Counted from the stretch's first letter, positions 22,496-33,038 are shown. The stretch is 35,717 bases of DNA from Treponema sp. (GCA_031283575.1 JAITBL010000048.1:1-35717), one strand, 5' to 3'. Numbers and translations are program-made. Notes: a model not told the origin generated them from the letters alone.

Positions 22496-22637
22496 AAAGG
22501 CCCCTGTGCAAGAACACGGTAGATCCGTTTTCTATATGTTTTGACTTTTTAATCGAACGCCAGTGAGATTAACAGGCTCAAGAATTATCCGGCGGGTCTG
22601 TTTTTGGCGATCCGGTTTGGCAGGGAAAGCGTCGATA

Positions 22638-22657
22638 TTCCGCCGTTTGCGGTGGAA
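22638..22657 (+). promoter_or_regulatory. Leader hairpin just before the rpsL ribosome site
   Basis: TTCCGCCG-TTTG-CGGTGGAA pairs along 8 bases with one G-U pair and ends 11 bases before the GGAGG of rpsL. It could take part in autogenous control of the operon. Confidence 0.45.
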
Positions 22658-22677
22658 GTCATCATGTTGGAGGAATA

Positions 22678-23052
22678 GTGCCTACGATTAATCAGTTGGT
22701 TCGGTTTGGAAGACAGCAGGTTACTTCCAAGACCAAATCGCCGGCTCTGCAGTCCTGTCCCCAGAAGCGGGGTGTTTGTACGCGGGTTATGACCGTAACG
22801 CCCAAAAAGCCCAATTCGGCCCTCCGCAAGGTGGCCCGTGTACGGCTTTCCCACGGGACGGAGGTAACCGCCTATATCCCCGGCATAGGACACAATCTCC
22901 AGGAACATTCGGTGGTTCTGGTCCGGGGCGGGCGCGTCAAGGATCTCCCCGGTGTCCGCTATCACATCATCCGGGGGGCCAAGGACACCCTCGGCGTGGA
23001 AGACCGCAAGCGGAGCCGTTCCAAATACGGCGCCAAGCGGCCCAAGGCATAG
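22678..23052 (+). CDS. rpsL: 30S ribosomal protein S12
   Basis: A 124-residue decoding-site protein. It starts with GTG (22678) behind GGAGG, giving the standard N-terminus after Met. [11 protein letters not shown] (41-51) and [11 protein letters not shown] (86-96) are intact, with the lysines whose mutation gives streptomycin resistance (Lys43 and Lys88) still wild type. Asp89 is the residue methylthiolated in E. coli. First gene of the cluster; it is followed 3 bases later by rpsG. Confidence 0.98.
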   Translation: MPTINQLVRFGRQQVTSKTKSPALQSCPQKRGVCTRVMTVTPKKPNSALRKVARVRLSHGTEVTAYIPGIGHNLQEHSVVLVRGGRVKDLPGVRYHIIRGAKDTLGVEDRKRSRSKYGAKRPKA

Positions 23053-23055
23053 GTT

Positions 23056-23526
23056 ATGGGAAGAAAGAAGAAAACCGTTGATCGGGGCATTCTGCCCGAT
23101 CCGAAATATAATTCGATAGTGGTTTCCAAATTTGTAAACCGCATGAGGTGGCAGGGCAAGCGTTCGGTTTCCCTGCGCATTGTTCACGAGGCGCTGGGGG
23201 TGCTTCAGTCCAAGGTGGACAAGGAGCCTCTCGAGGTATTTTTAAAGGCGATTGACAATGTCAAGCCCGCGGTCGAGGTCAAGTCCCGCCGCGTCGGGGG
23301 CGCCACTTATCAGGTGCCTGTCGAGATCCGCGAGACCCGCCGCGAGGCGCTGGGAATGCGCTGGCTGATCAACGCGGCCAGGGCGCGGAACGGGCACGGC
23401 ATGGGCGACTGTCTTGCCTCGGAGCTGCTGGACGCGTATAATAGTACCGGTACGGCCTTCAAAAAGAAGGAAGATACCCATAAAATGGCCGAGGCCAACA
23501 AGGCTTTCGCCCATTACCGCTGGTAG
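23056..23526 (+). CDS. rpsG: 30S ribosomal protein S7
   Basis: A 156-residue protein that starts assembly of the 30S head and touches the tRNA exit site. The N-terminus [16 protein letters not shown] and the [12 protein letters not shown] and MRWLINAAR stretches are typical. The end (CGC TGG TAG) is followed by two more copies of a 7-base unit CTGGTAG/A, a small duplication that includes the stop codon. fusA, which follows rpsG in many bacteria, is absent; tuf comes next after a 173-base gap. Confidence 0.98.
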   Translation: MGRKKKTVDRGILPDPKYNSIVVSKFVNRMRWQGKRSVSLRIVHEALGVLQSKVDKEPLEVFLKAIDNVKPAVEVKSRRVGGATYQVPVEIRETRREALGMRWLINAARARNGHGMGDCLASELLDAYNSTGTAFKKKEDTHKMAEANKAFAHYRW

Positions 23527-23540
23527 CTGGTAGCTGGTAA
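23520..23540 (+). repeat. 7-bp tandem repeat over the rpsG stop codon
   Basis: CTGGTAG, CTGGTAG, CTGGTAA in a row; the first copy contains the rpsG stop. The rest of the 173-base gap up to tuf shows no gene, no strong terminator and no convincing promoter, only a strong ribosome site (GGAGGAAG) before tuf. Confidence 0.75.
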
Positions 23541-23699
23541 TCGATAGTGTTCATAAGACCCGTTTGGGTTTTGGATAGAATTCCAAACCGATCATCAGTT
23601 TTGATGAGATAGGTGGAACGATAGTTTAAGTTTTCTTATCTGTCTTTTCCCCGTCAAAACAAACTGTCTCTTCGGTTTTATATTGCAGGAGGAAGAAAA

Positions 23700-24899
<1,200 letters not shown>

Positions 24900-24905
24900 C
24901 AGGCT

Positions 24906-24926
24906 GCCGGTAATGGCATTACCGGC
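24906..24926 (+). promoter_or_regulatory. Stem-loop between tuf and rpsJ
   Basis: GCCGGTAAT-GGC-ATTACCGGC is a perfect 9-bp stem with a 3-base loop, 6 bases after the tuf stop and without a T-run. More likely an RNA processing or stability element than a terminator; it may help give tuf its own expression level. Confidence 0.65.
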
Positions 24927-24946
24927 GGAAATAATGCGGAGGAATG

Positions 24947-25255
24947 ATGACAAAGGACCGAATTCGCGTAAGACTGCGCGGTTTCGATGTGGAATTAATC
25001 GATCAGAGCGCGAAATCAATCGTTTCGACGGTACAGAAGGCGGGGGCAAAAGTAACCGGCCCCATTCCTCTTCCGACCCGCATTATAAAGCAAACGGTGC
25101 TTCGTTCACCTCATGTGAACAAGAAGAGCCGCGAGCAGTTTGAAATGCGTACCCATAAGCGTCTGATCGATATAATCGACCCCTCTCCGGAAGTGATGGA
25201 TTCTTTGATGAAGCTGGAACTTCCCGCGGGCGTCGATGTGGAAATCAAGCAGTAG
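24947..25255 (+). CDS. rpsJ: 30S ribosomal protein S10
   Basis: A 102-residue protein of the 30S head that also binds NusB in antitermination. The second of two ATGs (24947) is chosen because GGAGG is too near the first, and it gives the usual length. [17 protein letters not shown] opens the protein; GPIPLPTRI and [13 protein letters not shown] follow. First gene of the S10 part of the cluster. Confidence 0.97.
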   Translation: MTKDRIRVRLRGFDVELIDQSAKSIVSTVQKAGAKVTGPIPLPTRIIKQTVLRSPHVNKKSREQFEMRTHKRLIDIIDPSPEVMDSLMKLELPAGVDVEIKQ

Positions 25256-25280
25256 GCGCTCCGTTCAATGCGGAAGCCTG

Positions 25281-25297
25281 TTCCACTTGTGGTGGAA
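25281..25297 (+). promoter_or_regulatory. TTCCAC/GTGGAA hairpin between rpsJ and rplC
   Basis: TTCCAC-TTGTG-GTGGAA sits in the 88-base rpsJ-rplC gap. Its stem is nearly the same as that of the tandem hairpins after rplB (27772-27857), which suggests related elements. No T-run follows directly. Confidence 0.5.
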
Positions 25298-25343
25298 TGA
25301 GCGGGTTTTCTTTTCGTTTTAATTATATTGCTGGAGTTAAGTC

Positions 25344-25997
25344 ATGTTGGGTCTTATGGCCAAGAAAGTGGGAATGACACAAATATTTGACGAAGCGGGT
25401 AATCTCGTGCCGGTAACGGTACTGCGCGTTGACCCGAATACGGTCATAGCCCTTAAAAACAAAGAGAACGACGGCTACCACGCGGTGGTTGTCGGTGTCG
25501 ACGAAATGAAAAGCTGCGACGCGGCGAGTAAAAAGCGCCGCCGCCATAGTATGGCCAGCAAGCCCTACGCCGGGCAATTCCCCGAGGGCATAAGCCCCAA
25601 GAAAACGGTCAGAGAGTTTCGTGACTTTGAAAAAGAAGTGAAGGCCGGCGATACGCTGGGGGTGGAACTCTTCGAAGGCTGCCGTTATGTGGATGTAAGC
25701 GGCGTCAGCAAGGGGAAAGGGTTTCAGGGCGTCGTCAGGCGCTATCATTTCGGCGGCGGACGAAAAACCCACGGCTCAAAGTTTCACCGCGAGCCCGGCT
25801 CGACCGGTCAGAGTACCTACCCCCACAAAACTTTCAAGAATATGAAGCTTCCCGGTCACATGGGCGGGGAGCGTGTTACCGTTCTCAGCCAGCGCCTTGT
25901 CAGGGTTGATGCGGAAAAACAGCTTCTTATGGTCCGGGGCGCCGTTCCGGGAGTGAACAAAGGCCTGGTGATCGTCCGGGCGGCGGTCAAGAAGTAA
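25344..25997 (+). CDS. rplC: 50S ribosomal protein L3
   Basis: A 217-residue early-assembly protein near the peptidyl transferase centre. MLGLMAKKVGMTQIFDE is the typical start. The conserved GKGFQGVVRRYHFGGGRKTHGSKFHREPGS loop (about 129-158) and GQSTYPHKTFKNMKLPGHMG contain the segment that reaches into the centre. CTGGAG precedes the ATG; rplD follows 7 bases later. Confidence 0.98.
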   Translation: MLGLMAKKVGMTQIFDEAGNLVPVTVLRVDPNTVIALKNKENDGYHAVVVGVDEMKSCDAASKKRRRHSMASKPYAGQFPEGISPKKTVREFRDFEKEVKAGDTLGVELFEGCRYVDVSGVSKGKGFQGVVRRYHFGGGRKTHGSKFHREPGSTGQSTYPHKTFKNMKLPGHMGGERVTVLSQRLVRVDAEKQLLMVRGAVPGVNKGLVIVRAAVKK

Positions 25998-26004
25998 GGA
26001 TGAT

Positions 26005-26661
26005 ATGATGAATCGGACGGTATATTCCCTGGAGGGCAGGGAACTGCGAAACATTGAACTCGATGAAGCGGTCTTCGGTCTTCCTGTAAACGATGACCTC
26101 ATCTGGTACGCCATCAACAACGAGCTTGCCAATAAACGGCTCGGCACGGCGTCCACCAAAGACCGCGGCGAGGTCCACGGTTCCAACGCCAAGCCCTACA
26201 AACAAAAAGGTACCGGACGGGCGCGCCGCGGCGACAAAAAAAGTCCTGTCCTTGTGGGCGGCGGCGTTGTGTTCGGGCCCAAACCGCGCGATTTTTCCTG
26301 GTCAATGCCAAAAAAAGAAAAGCGTCTGGCGCTTAAGACCATTTTAAGTTTAAAGGTCCAAAGCGAAACCCTGAAAATAGTCGAGGATTTTTCGATTGAA
26401 TCGGGAAAGACCAAAGAGCTGGTAAAGCTGCTTGCCAACTTCGGTCAAAACGAACGTACCGTGATCATTCTTAAAGACGACGATCCCCTGCTCAAGCGGG
26501 CGGCGTCCAATATTCCCTGGCTTTCTTATCTTTCCTATAACCGCCTGCGGGCTCACGATCTTTTTTACGGCCGGCGGGTTATTCTGCTGGAAACGGCGGC
26601 GAAAAACCTGAACGAATTTTACGGCGGCGAAAAATCCCCGGCAAGCGAGGCTGCCTCATGA
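26005..26661 (+). CDS. rplD: 50S ribosomal protein L4
   Basis: A 218-residue protein lining the exit tunnel. [34 protein letters not shown] (about 53-86) is the tunnel loop. The C-terminal extension is short and Ala/Ser-rich. In E. coli L4 represses the S10 operon; whether it does so here is not known. Two ATGs (26005, 26008) are possible; AAGG stands 5 bases before the first. The last 4 bases (ATGA) overlap rplW. Confidence 0.96.
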   Translation: MMNRTVYSLEGRELRNIELDEAVFGLPVNDDLIWYAINNELANKRLGTASTKDRGEVHGSNAKPYKQKGTGRARRGDKKSPVLVGGGVVFGPKPRDFSWSMPKKEKRLALKTILSLKVQSETLKIVEDFSIESGKTKELVKLLANFGQNERTVIILKDDDPLLKRAASNIPWLSYLSYNRLRAHDLFYGRRVILLETAAKNLNEFYGGEKSPASEAAS

Positions 26662-26945
26662 TAAACTATGAATCAATTTTAATTGAACCGGTACTTTCCG
26701 AAAAAGCCAACATCCTGCGGGAAGAAGGCAAATATGTGTTTAAGGTTGATCCCCGCGCGAACAAGATGGAAATCAAGGAAGCGGTGCGCAGGCTTTTTAA
26801 CGTGCACCCCGTTTCCTGTACGGTCATGGTTGTCGGCGGTAAACCCAAGCGGCTCCGTAACCGGTCGGGCTACACTTCTTCATGGAAGAAGGCGGTAGTG
26901 CGCCTGGCAAAAGACGAAAAGATAGGCATTTTTGAGGGCGTGTGA
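26658..26945 (+). CDS. rplW: 50S ribosomal protein L23
   Basis: A 95-residue protein at the tunnel exit, docking site for trigger factor and [43 protein letters not shown] is the family core, and [20 protein letters not shown] the end. Overlaps rplD by ATGA and runs to 2 bases before the rplB ATG, so translation of the three genes is coupled. Confidence 0.97.
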   Translation: MINYESILIEPVLSEKANILREEGKYVFKVDPRANKMEIKEAVRRLFNVHPVSCTVMVVGGKPKRLRNRSGYTSSWKKAVVRLAKDEKIGIFEGV

Positions 26946-26947
26946 GC

Positions 26948-27778
26948 ATGGGCATCAAGACATATAAACCGATAACCGCCGGTATGCGGCAGTGGACCAG
27001 CCTGGATTTCTCGGATCTTACCAAAGGCGTTAAGCCCGAAAAGTCCCTTACCTCGGGGCGCAAAGAACGGGCGGGCCGTGATTCCGCGGGCAGGATCAGT
27101 GTCCGCCACAAGGGCGGCGGACACAAGCGGCGTTACCGTGACATCGACTTTAAGCGCGACAAGATCGGCGTTCCCGGCAAGGTGGTTACGATCGAATACG
27201 ATCCCAACCGCAGCGCCAACATCGCCCTGGTCAACTATGCCGACGGCGACAAGCGCTACATTATCGCTCCCAGGGGACTGGCGGTTGGCGCCGCCGTTGT
27301 CGCCGGCCCCGCCGCCGCCATTGAGCCGGGAAACGCCCTGCCGCTGGAAAACATTCCTCTGGGCTTTACCGTTCACAATATCGAAATGACGCTGGGCAAG
27401 GGCGGCCAGATGGTGCGCTCGGCCGGCGCCGGCGCCCTCGTGGCCGCCAAGGAAGGGGATTACGTTACCGTCAAGCTGCCTTCCGGCGAAATGCGCATGA
27501 TCTTTAAAAAGTGCTATGCCACCATTGGTACGGTCGGTAACGAGGATCACATGAATGTGACCCTGGGCAAGGCCGGCCGCAAACGCTGGCTTGGCGTGCG
27601 GCCTACGGTACGCGGTATGGTGATGAACCCCGTCGATCACCCGCACGGCGGCGGCGAGGGAAAAAACAAGGGTATTAATCCGGTGACCCCCTGGGGCCAG
27701 CCCACCAAGGGTTTTAAAACACGGAGCAAACATAAGCCTTCTTCGCGGTTTATCGTAAGCCGCCGCAAGAAGAAATAG
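26948..27778 (+). CDS. rplB: 50S ribosomal protein L2
   Basis: A 276-residue protein essential for subunit joining and peptidyl transfer. ATG 26948 ([12 protein letters not shown]) is preferred to the track's GTG 26942, since it gives the standard start. [18 protein letters not shown] and the near-invariant [13 protein letters not shown] loop (about 224-236, with the key histidine) are intact. The stop codon is also the first part of a 25-bp tandem repeat that follows. Confidence 0.98.
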   Translation: MGIKTYKPITAGMRQWTSLDFSDLTKGVKPEKSLTSGRKERAGRDSAGRISVRHKGGGHKRRYRDIDFKRDKIGVPGKVVTIEYDPNRSANIALVNYADGDKRYIIAPRGLAVGAAVVAGPAAAIEPGNALPLENIPLGFTVHNIEMTLGKGGQMVRSAGAGALVAAKEGDYVTVKLPSGEMRMIFKKCYATIGTVGNEDHMNVTLGKAGRKRWLGVRPTVRGMVMNPVDHPHGGGEGKNKGINPVTPWGQPTKGFKTRSKHKPSSRFIVSRRKKK

Positions 27779-27857
27779 ATATGTTCCACTAAAAGTGGAA
27801 ATAGACATGTTCCACTAAAGTGGAAATAGACATGTTCCACTAAAGTGGAAATAGACA
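27772..27857 (+). repeat. Tandem 25-bp hairpin repeats after rplB
   Basis: Three units of GAAATAGAYATGTTCCACTAAA(A)GTG (27772-27797, 27798-27822, 27823-27847) and a 10-base partial fourth. The first unit begins inside the last rplB codon and its TAG is the rplB stop. Each unit folds into TTCCACT-AA-AGTGGAA, giving three small stem-loops in the mRNA between L2 and S19. The near identity of the units points to recent expansion or active upkeep. Confidence 0.9.
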
Positions 27858-27906
27858 GTTGGGCTGTGAGTCCAGTTAGACGTGAACTTAAGGAGAGGGA
27901 TAACAG

Positions 27907-28188
27907 GTGTCGAGGTCGATTAAAAAGGGGCCCTTTATCGAAAAGAGCCTTTACAAAAAGGTGCTTGAGATGAGTAAGGCCGGGGACCGGAAGATGATAA
28001 AAACCTATTCGCGGTGTTCAACGATTATCCCCGAAATGGTCGGCGGAACCATTTCTGTTTATAACGGCAAGGTCTGGGTTCCCGTGTACATTACGGAAAA
28101 CCTGGTCGGCCACAAACTGGGGGAATTTGCCCCCACCCGTATCTTTAGGGGCCACGGCGGTTCCGACAAGAAAGCGGCGAAAAAGTAG
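27907..28188 (+). CDS. rpsS: 30S ribosomal protein S19
   Basis: A 93-residue protein of the 30S head that contacts the A-site finger. It starts with GTG (27907) after [22 protein letters not shown] at the start and [27 protein letters not shown] are diagnostic. The 128-base gap before it is unusually long for this cluster and holds the hairpin repeats; the strong ribosome site may offset this. Confidence 0.97.
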   Translation: MSRSIKKGPFIEKSLYKKVLEMSKAGDRKMIKTYSRCSTIIPEMVGGTISVYNGKVWVPVYITENLVGHKLGEFAPTRIFRGHGGSDKKAAKK

Positions 28189-28194
28189 GATGGT

Positions 28195-28563
28195 ATGAAG
28201 ATAAAGAACGGATACACGGCGGTAACCAGGTTTATCATTGCCTCTCCCTATAAGGTGCGTCCGGTGGCGGATCTGGTGCGGCGCAAACCCTACCCCGAGG
28301 CCATGGCCCTTTTGGAAAACATGCCTCACCGCGGCGCCAGGCTCGTCGGCAAGACGGTGCGTTCCGCCGCGTTTAACGCCCTGGGGCAAAACAAAAAGCT
28401 CGACGAGGACATGCTCTATGTCCGTGATATACAGGTTGACGAAGGCCCCAGGCTTAAGCGGGTTTGGTTCCGCGCCAGGGGAAGGGCGGACATGCTTCTG
28501 AAAAGGCTCTGCCACATTACCGTGGTGGTTGACGAAATAAGCGCTGTAAAGGCGGGCAATTAA
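28195..28563 (+). CDS. rplV: 50S ribosomal protein L22
   Basis: A 122-residue protein whose long hairpin lines the exit tunnel. [29 protein letters not shown] is the N-terminal core; the tip of the hairpin reads [19 protein letters not shown] (about 82-100), the place where macrolide-resistance changes occur in other species. The stop TAA shares its last base with the rpsC ATG. Confidence 0.96.
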   Translation: MKIKNGYTAVTRFIIASPYKVRPVADLVRRKPYPEAMALLENMPHRGARLVGKTVRSAAFNALGQNKKLDEDMLYVRDIQVDEGPRLKRVWFRARGRADMLLKRLCHITVVVDEISAVKAGN

Positions 28564-29300
28564 TGGGACAGAAAGTAAATCCGATCGGACTGCGGGTGGG
28601 GATCAATAAAACCTGGGGTTCCCGCTGGTATGTGGACCCAAGGGAATACGCGGCGACATTGCACGAGGATCTGAAACTTCGCAAGACCCTTATGGGCATG
28701 AGCGAATGTAAGGGGGCCGATATCGCCGAAGTGGAAATTATCCGCCATCCCCAGCGGATAACGATTGTGATCCATACGGCCCGTCCCGGGGTGATCATCG
28801 GCGTCAAGGGCGCCAATATCGAAAAGATAGGCGCGGAATTGCAGAAGAGTATTCAGCCGCTTCCGGGCCGCAAGGAGCAGGTTTCTCCCAAAAAAGTACA
28901 GATCAAGATCAAGGAAGTCCGTAACGCGGACAGTAATGCCCAGATTGTGGCGCAGAATATAGCGCGCCAGCTTTTGGCGCGGGGAAGTTTCCGCCGTACG
29001 ATGAAGCAGGCGATCAGTAACGCCATTAAAAAAGGCAACGCCCAGGGAATTAAGGTGCGCCTTTCAGGCCGTTTGGGCGGCGCCGAAATGTCCCGTACCG
29101 AAGAATCAAAGGAAGGGCGCATTCCCCTTCATACGCTGCGGGCGGATATCGACTACGGCTTTGCCGAGGCGCATACCACCTTTGGCGCGATAGGCGTCAA
29201 GGTCTGGGTATACAACGGAATGAAGTACGGCAAAGAACAGAAGGAAGATGCGGGAGCCCTGGTGCGCAAGCGCCGTGAGCGGACCCCCGTAAGGAGTTAA
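28563..29300 (+). CDS. rpsC: 30S ribosomal protein S3
   Basis: A 245-residue protein at the mRNA entry channel. [22 protein letters not shown] opens it; the KH domain shows [14 protein letters not shown] (about 76-89); the C-terminal domain has [30 protein letters not shown]. Its ATG overlaps the rplV stop by one base. Confidence 0.98.
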   Translation: MGQKVNPIGLRVGINKTWGSRWYVDPREYAATLHEDLKLRKTLMGMSECKGADIAEVEIIRHPQRITIVIHTARPGVIIGVKGANIEKIGAELQKSIQPLPGRKEQVSPKKVQIKIKEVRNADSNAQIVAQNIARQLLARGSFRRTMKQAISNAIKKGNAQGIKVRLSGRLGGAEMSRTEESKEGRIPLHTLRADIDYGFAEAHTTFGAIGVKVWVYNGMKYGKEQKEDAGALVRKRRERTPVRS

Positions 29301-29301
29301 T

Positions 29302-29724
29302 ATGCTGAGTCCCAAGCGCGTAAGGCGCCGCAAGGTGCAGCGGGGTAATATGCCGGGAAACGCGACCCGGGGAAACTATGTGGCGTTCGGAGACTTTGGT
29401 CTTGTCGCCATGGATCGCATGTGGATCACCAACCGGCAGATCGAAGCGGCCCGTGTGGCCATGAACCGTCATGTCAAGCGGGGGGGCAAGCTCTGGATCA
29501 GAATATTCCCCGACAAGCCCTATTCCAAAAAGCCGGCGGAAACCCGCATGGGTAAGGGTAAGGGCGCTCCCGAATACTGGGTGGCGGTGGTTAAACCCGG
29601 TACGGTAATGTTCGAGCTTGGTGGTATCGACAAGAAGCTCGCGGAAGAAGCCATGAACCTGGCGGGTTCAAAGCTTCCCATTAAAACCAGGTTTGTAGCC
29701 CGCGCGGACTTTGAACTGGCATAG
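29302..29724 (+). CDS. rplP: 50S ribosomal protein L16
   Basis: A 140-residue protein at the A-site tRNA elbow. [24 protein letters not shown] starts it and [34 protein letters not shown] is the family core, including the arginine equivalent to the one hydroxylated in E. coli. It starts 1 base after the rpsC stop. Confidence 0.97.
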   Translation: MLSPKRVRRRKVQRGNMPGNATRGNYVAFGDFGLVAMDRMWITNRQIEAARVAMNRHVKRGGKLWIRIFPDKPYSKKPAETRMGKGKGAPEYWVAVVKPGTVMFELGGIDKKLAEEAMNLAGSKLPIKTRFVARADFELA

Positions 29725-29736
29725 GACGGAAGAGGT

Positions 29737-29946
29737 ATGAAAAATTCCTTCAAGAACCTGTCTTTTCAGGAACTCAAGGTAAAGCGGGACGAACTGAACC
29801 GCAAGTATATGGAACTGCGCTTTCAGATGGTGGTGGGTCATGTTGATAATCCCCTGCAAAAGCGGATTATGCGCCGCCAGATTGCGCGGCTTAACACGCT
29901 CATTACCGAACAGGCAAAATCGGGCGCGGCGGAGAAGAAGGCGTAA
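29737..29946 (+). CDS. rpmC: 50S ribosomal protein L29
   Basis: A 69-residue, two-helix protein at the tunnel exit. The signature [43 protein letters not shown] is clear, with the usual charged tail (AAEKKA). GAAGAGGT stands before the ATG; rpsQ starts 1 base after its stop. Confidence 0.95.
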   Translation: MKNSFKNLSFQELKVKRDELNRKYMELRFQMVVGHVDNPLQKRIMRRQIARLNTLITEQAKSGAAEKKA

Positions 29947-29947
29947 A

Positions 29948-30217
29948 ATGGAAGAGGCGAAAAAGCCGCGGAGCGGCAAAAAAGAGTTTGTGGGAATCGT
30001 TAAAAGCGACAAGATGAATAAAACCATTGTGGTGTCGGTAGAGAACAAGGCCCTTCATCCGCTTTACAAGAAGTATGTAACCCGTGTTAAGCACCTCAAG
30101 GCTCACGACGGCGCCAATGACGCGAAAGTCGGCGACCGTGTGCGGGTAATCGAGTGCCGGCCCGTCAGCAAGGAAAAGTGCTGGAAGCTTGCCGAAATTC
30201 TTGAGCGGGCAAGGTAA
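29948..30217 (+). CDS. rpsQ: 30S ribosomal protein S17
   Basis: An 89-residue OB-fold protein of the early 30S assembly. The track start (29840) lies inside rpmC; ATG 29948 gives the family start. VGIVKSDKMNKTIVVSVE and HPLYKKYVTRVKHLKAHD are diagnostic, and VGDRVRVIECRPVSKEKCWKLAEIL closes it. The first 12 residues are a Lys/Glu-rich extension. Confidence 0.95.
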   Translation: MEEAKKPRSGKKEFVGIVKSDKMNKTIVVSVENKALHPLYKKYVTRVKHLKAHDGANDAKVGDRVRVIECRPVSKEKCWKLAEILERAR

Positions 30218-30229
30218 GGAGAGCGGAAA

Positions 30230-30601
30230 ATGGTTCAGGTAGAAACGTTCCTGAATGTGGCCGACAATTCGGGGGCCAAGATCGTTCAGATTATCAAGGT
30301 CCTGGGGGGCTCGAAACGCAAGTACGCCAGTATCGGCGACATTGTGGTGGTGGCTGTCAAAGACGCCCTGCCGATGTCGGCGGTAAAAAAGGGTACGGTG
30401 GAAAAAGCCGTTATTGTACGGACTCACAAGGAATACCGCCGCAGCGACGGAACCTATATCCGTTTTGACGATAACGCCTGCGTCCTTATCGACGCGGCGC
30501 TCAATCCCAAGGGTAAGCGTGTCTTTGGACCGGTGGCCCGGGAACTGCGGGAACGCGCCGAGTTCATGAAAATCGTGTCGCTCGCGCCGGAAGTTTTGTA
30601 G
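30230..30601 (+). CDS. rplN: 50S ribosomal protein L14
   Basis: A 123-residue interface protein forming bridges to 16S r[30 protein letters not shown] is the family start, and the [29 protein letters not shown] segment (about 79-107) is intact. AAGGAGAG precedes the ATG. The spc-type part of the cluster begins here in E. coli, but no promoter separates it here. Confidence 0.97.
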   Translation: MVQVETFLNVADNSGAKIVQIIKVLGGSKRKYASIGDIVVVAVKDALPMSAVKKGTVEKAVIVRTHKEYRRSDGTYIRFDDNACVLIDAALNPKGKRVFGPVARELRERAEFMKIVSLAPEVL

Positions 30602-30610
30602 GGGTGAATG

Positions 30611-30955
30611 ATGGCAGTACAGGCTGAACATAAATTCAAAATCCGGAAAGAGGATACCGTGGAGATCATCGCCGGAAAGGACAAAGGTAAACGGGGGCGT
30701 ATACTCAAGATCCTCCGCGCCAGGGATCGGGTGCTGGTGGAAGGGCTTAACATGGTAAAGAAAGCCATGCGCCGCCGGAACCAGCAGGATAGGGGCGGCA
30801 TCGCCGATATTGAAGCGCCAATTCACGCTTCCAACGTGATGATTGTGTGCAAGAAATGCGGACCCACGAGGATAGGCTATAAAATTACCGAAGGGCCGGC
30901 GGGTAAAAAACCGGTCAAGACCCGTGTTTGCAGAAAGTGCGGAGAGGCATTATGA
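30611..30955 (+). CDS. rplX: 50S ribosomal protein L24
   Basis: A 114-residue assembly initiator. The KOW motif is visible as [22 protein letters not shown]. The C-terminal half has two CxxC pairs (VCKKCGPTR and VCRKCGEAL) as in zinc-ribbon-like L24 proteins. The second ATG (30611) is preferred because AGGGG stands 6 bases before it. The last 4 bases (ATGA) overlap rplE. Confidence 0.95.
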   Translation: MAVQAEHKFKIRKEDTVEIIAGKDKGKRGRILKILRARDRVLVEGLNMVKKAMRRRNQQDRGGIADIEAPIHASNVMIVCKKCGPTRIGYKITEGPAGKKPVKTRVCRKCGEAL

Positions 30956-31506
30956 GCGAAAAATACGAACCGAGGCTCAAGAAAATATACCGCGAGCAGA
31001 TTGCTCCGGAACTTTTCAGGGAGTTTAACTACACCTCGCCCATGCAGACTCCCCGCCTCGAAAAGATCGTGGTAAGCATGGGGGTAGGCGAAGCGCTGAC
31101 CAACAAGAAAATTCTTGACGCCGCCATTGACGACCTTACCCTGATTACCGGCCAGAAAGCGGTCAAGACCAAGGCGCGCAAGAGTATTGCCAACTTCAAG
31201 ATCCGGACCGGCCAGGAGATCGGCGCCAAAGTAACCCTGCGGGGAAAAATGATGTACGAATTTCTGGATCGCCTGGTCAATGTGGCGCTGCCCCGCGTTA
31301 AGGATTTTAGGGGGATAAGTCAAAACGCCTTTGACGGGCACGGAAACTATGCCCTGGGGATTGTCGAGCAGATCATTTTTCCCGAAATTGATTTTGATAA
31401 AATAGAACGGGTTGCGGGGCTCAATATCGTTATTGTGACTACCGCACGAACCGACGCGGAGGCCAGGGCCTTCCTCGCCAAGTTCGGCATGCCCTTCAGG
31501 AAGTGA
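30952..31506 (+). CDS. rplE: 50S ribosomal protein L5
   Basis: A 184-residue protein of the central protuberance that binds 5S rRNA. The track start (30928) lies in rplX; ATG 30952 overlaps the rplX stop as [54 protein letters not shown] and the FPEIDFDKI and [18 protein letters not shown] ends are characteristic. Confidence 0.97.
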   Translation: MSEKYEPRLKKIYREQIAPELFREFNYTSPMQTPRLEKIVVSMGVGEALTNKKILDAAIDDLTLITGQKAVKTKARKSIANFKIRTGQEIGAKVTLRGKMMYEFLDRLVNVALPRVKDFRGISQNAFDGHGNYALGIVEQIIFPEIDFDKIERVAGLNIVIVTTARTDAEARAFLAKFGMPFRK

Positions 31507-31513
31507 GGTATTC

Positions 31514-31699
31514 ATGGCAAGAAAAGCAATGATCATAAAGGCTTTACGGACGCCTAAATATAAAACCAGGAAGGTAAACCGCTGCCGGATTTGCGGCCGG
31601 GCGCGGGGCTACCTTCGCAAATTCGAGATGTGCCGCCTTTGCTTCCGCAAATTTGCAAGCGAAGGATTAATTCCGGGCGTCACTAAATCAAGCTGGTAG
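31514..31699 (+). CDS. rpsN: 30S ribosomal protein S14 (zinc-binding type)
   Basis: A 61-residue S14 of the short, zinc-containing (C+) type. Four cysteines in [20 protein letters not shown] form the zinc ribbon, and the C-terminus [11 protein letters not shown] is standard. The short form means no zinc-free paralogue would be needed unless zinc is scarce; none is present in this window. Confidence 0.97.
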   Translation: MARKAMIIKALRTPKYKTRKVNRCRICGRARGYLRKFEMCRLCFRKFASEGLIPGVTKSSW

Positions 31700-31708
31700 G
31701 AGGAGAGG

Positions 31709-32107
31709 ATGAGCGTTTCTGACCCCGTTGCGGATATGCTGACCAAAATCCGGAATGCCGGAATGGCAAAGCATGAAAAGGTTGATATTCCTACCTCAAA
31801 ACTCAAGCTTGAGATCGTCAAGATCTTGAAGACCGAAGGCTATATCAAGAATTTCAAAAAGGTCAGTCAGGAAGGATCCAACACCATCAGGGTGTTCCTT
31901 AAATATGATGATGAAACGGGACCGGTGATTCACGGCATGGAAAAAGTGAGCAAGCCGGGCCGTCGGGTATACACGGGCTATCAAAATATGCCCCGCGTAT
32001 TTAACGGATACGGAACCCTAATCGTTTCCACCTCCAAGGGCGTGACCACCGGAAAAAAGGCCGCCGAAAAAAAGGTTGGCGGCGAAATTATCTGTACCGT
32101 TTGGTAA
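31709..32107 (+). CDS. rpsH: 30S ribosomal protein S8
   Basis: A 132-residue 16S-binding protein of the 30S platform. [29 protein letters not shown] opens it, and [26 protein letters not shown] is the conserved end. In E. coli S8 represses the spc operon by binding near rplE; no such site was sought here. AGGAGAGG precedes the ATG. Confidence 0.97.
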   Translation: MSVSDPVADMLTKIRNAGMAKHEKVDIPTSKLKLEIVKILKTEGYIKNFKKVSQEGSNTIRVFLKYDDETGPVIHGMEKVSKPGRRVYTGYQNMPRVFNGYGTLIVSTSKGVTTGKKAAEKKVGGEIICTVW

Positions 32108-32119
32108 CGAGGAAGAAGT

Positions 32120-32659
32120 ATGTCGCGTATCGGAAAAATACCGGTTAATGTTCCTTCGGGCGTCAAGGTAAGTTTTACAGACTCCGTGATGACTGTGGAA
32201 GGGCCTAAAGGTAAGCTTGCCCAGAGCTACCATCCGGTAATTAGTTTTGAAGCAGGGGAAGGAACGATTACCGTAAGCCGCGCCAACGAAGAAAAGCAAA
32301 CCAGGGCTTTTCACGGTCTTTACCGCAATCTTCTCAATAATATGGTGATCGGTGTTTCTTCGGGATTTACCAAGTCGCTGGTGGTTACCGGCGTCGGTTA
32401 CCGCGCCGAGGTGCAGGGAAAATTGTTGGTAATGAATCTGGGCTACTCAACGGAAATTTATGTCGGCATTCCCGACGACCTTACCGTAACGGCCGACGCC
32501 GGCGGCAAGGTGACCATAGGCGGCATTAATAAACAGCGGGTCGGCGAATTTGCCGCCCAGGTGCGCAAGCTCAGGCTGCCCGAACCCTATAAAGGTAAAG
32601 GAATCCGTTATGAGGATGAACAGATCAGAAGGAAAGTCGGCAAGTCCGGCGTCAAATAG
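32120..32659 (+). CDS. rplF: 50S ribosomal protein L6
   Basis: A 179-residue protein near the factor-binding site. [17 protein letters not shown] and VEGPKGKL mark the first repeat domain; [23 protein letters not shown] and [28 protein letters not shown] the second, with the conserved C-terminal loop. Confidence 0.97.
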   Translation: MSRIGKIPVNVPSGVKVSFTDSVMTVEGPKGKLAQSYHPVISFEAGEGTITVSRANEEKQTRAFHGLYRNLLNNMVIGVSSGFTKSLVVTGVGYRAEVQGKLLVMNLGYSTEIYVGIPDDLTVTADAGGKVTIGGINKQRVGEFAAQVRKLRLPEPYKGKGIRYEDEQIRRKVGKSGVK

Positions 32660-32667
32660 GGAAATGT

Positions 32668-33030
32668 ATGCAGCGTAAGATGTTGGAAAAAGACCGGAAA
32701 CGGCAAAAGCGAAAGATCCATATCAGGAAGACTCTTTCCGGAACGGCCGCGAGGCCGCGGCTCAGCGTTACCAGGAGCAACAAGGCGCTTTATATGCAGG
32801 TTATTGACGATGACAAGGGGCATACCCTTGTTTCCGCCTCGACCCTGGAAAAGGATCTGCGGAGCCTCAAGCCCAATCTGGACGGAGCTTCGCGGCTGGG
32901 AGAAATTATGGGAAAACGTCTGGTGGAAAAAAATATCACTACCGTCGTTTTTGATCGCAACGGATATTTGTATCATGGCCTGGTAAAAGCCATGGCCGAC
33001 GGCGCCCGCAAGGCCGGCGTACAGTTCTAG
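32668..33030 (+). CDS. rplR: 50S ribosomal protein L18
   Basis: A 120-residue 5S rRNA-binding protein. The basic N-terminal arm ([16 protein letters not shown]), [20 protein letters not shown] and the end [28 protein letters not shown] are all typical. 8 bases separate it from both neighbours. Confidence 0.97.
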   Translation: MQRKMLEKDRKRQKRKIHIRKTLSGTAARPRLSVTRSNKALYMQVIDDDKGHTLVSASTLEKDLRSLKPNLDGASRLGEIMGKRLVEKNITTVVFDRNGYLYHGLVKAMADGARKAGVQF

Positions 33031-33038
33031 GGGGCCTC

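Noticed and set aside
22293-22517. 74-codon minus-strand ORF upstream of transketolase
   Set aside because: Covers the divergent promoter region; composition follows the A/T-rich DNA and not a protein.
23527-23699. Separate promoter or terminator for tuf
   Set aside because: Only weak partial boxes and a 4-bp stem (ACCC-GTTT-GGGT) were seen, below what I would annotate.
24920-25143. Plus-strand ORF in another frame over rpsJ (track 24892-25143)
   Set aside because: Overlaps tuf and S10 out of frame; S10 is unmistakable.
27637-27840. Minus-strand ORF with repeated EHVYFHFSGTCLF-like peptides
   Set aside because: The peptide repeat is only the translation of the tandem DNA hairpins plus antisense of rplB.
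27772-27857. Possible CRISPR array
   Set aside because: The 25-bp units are directly adjacent with no unique spacers, and no cas genes are present.
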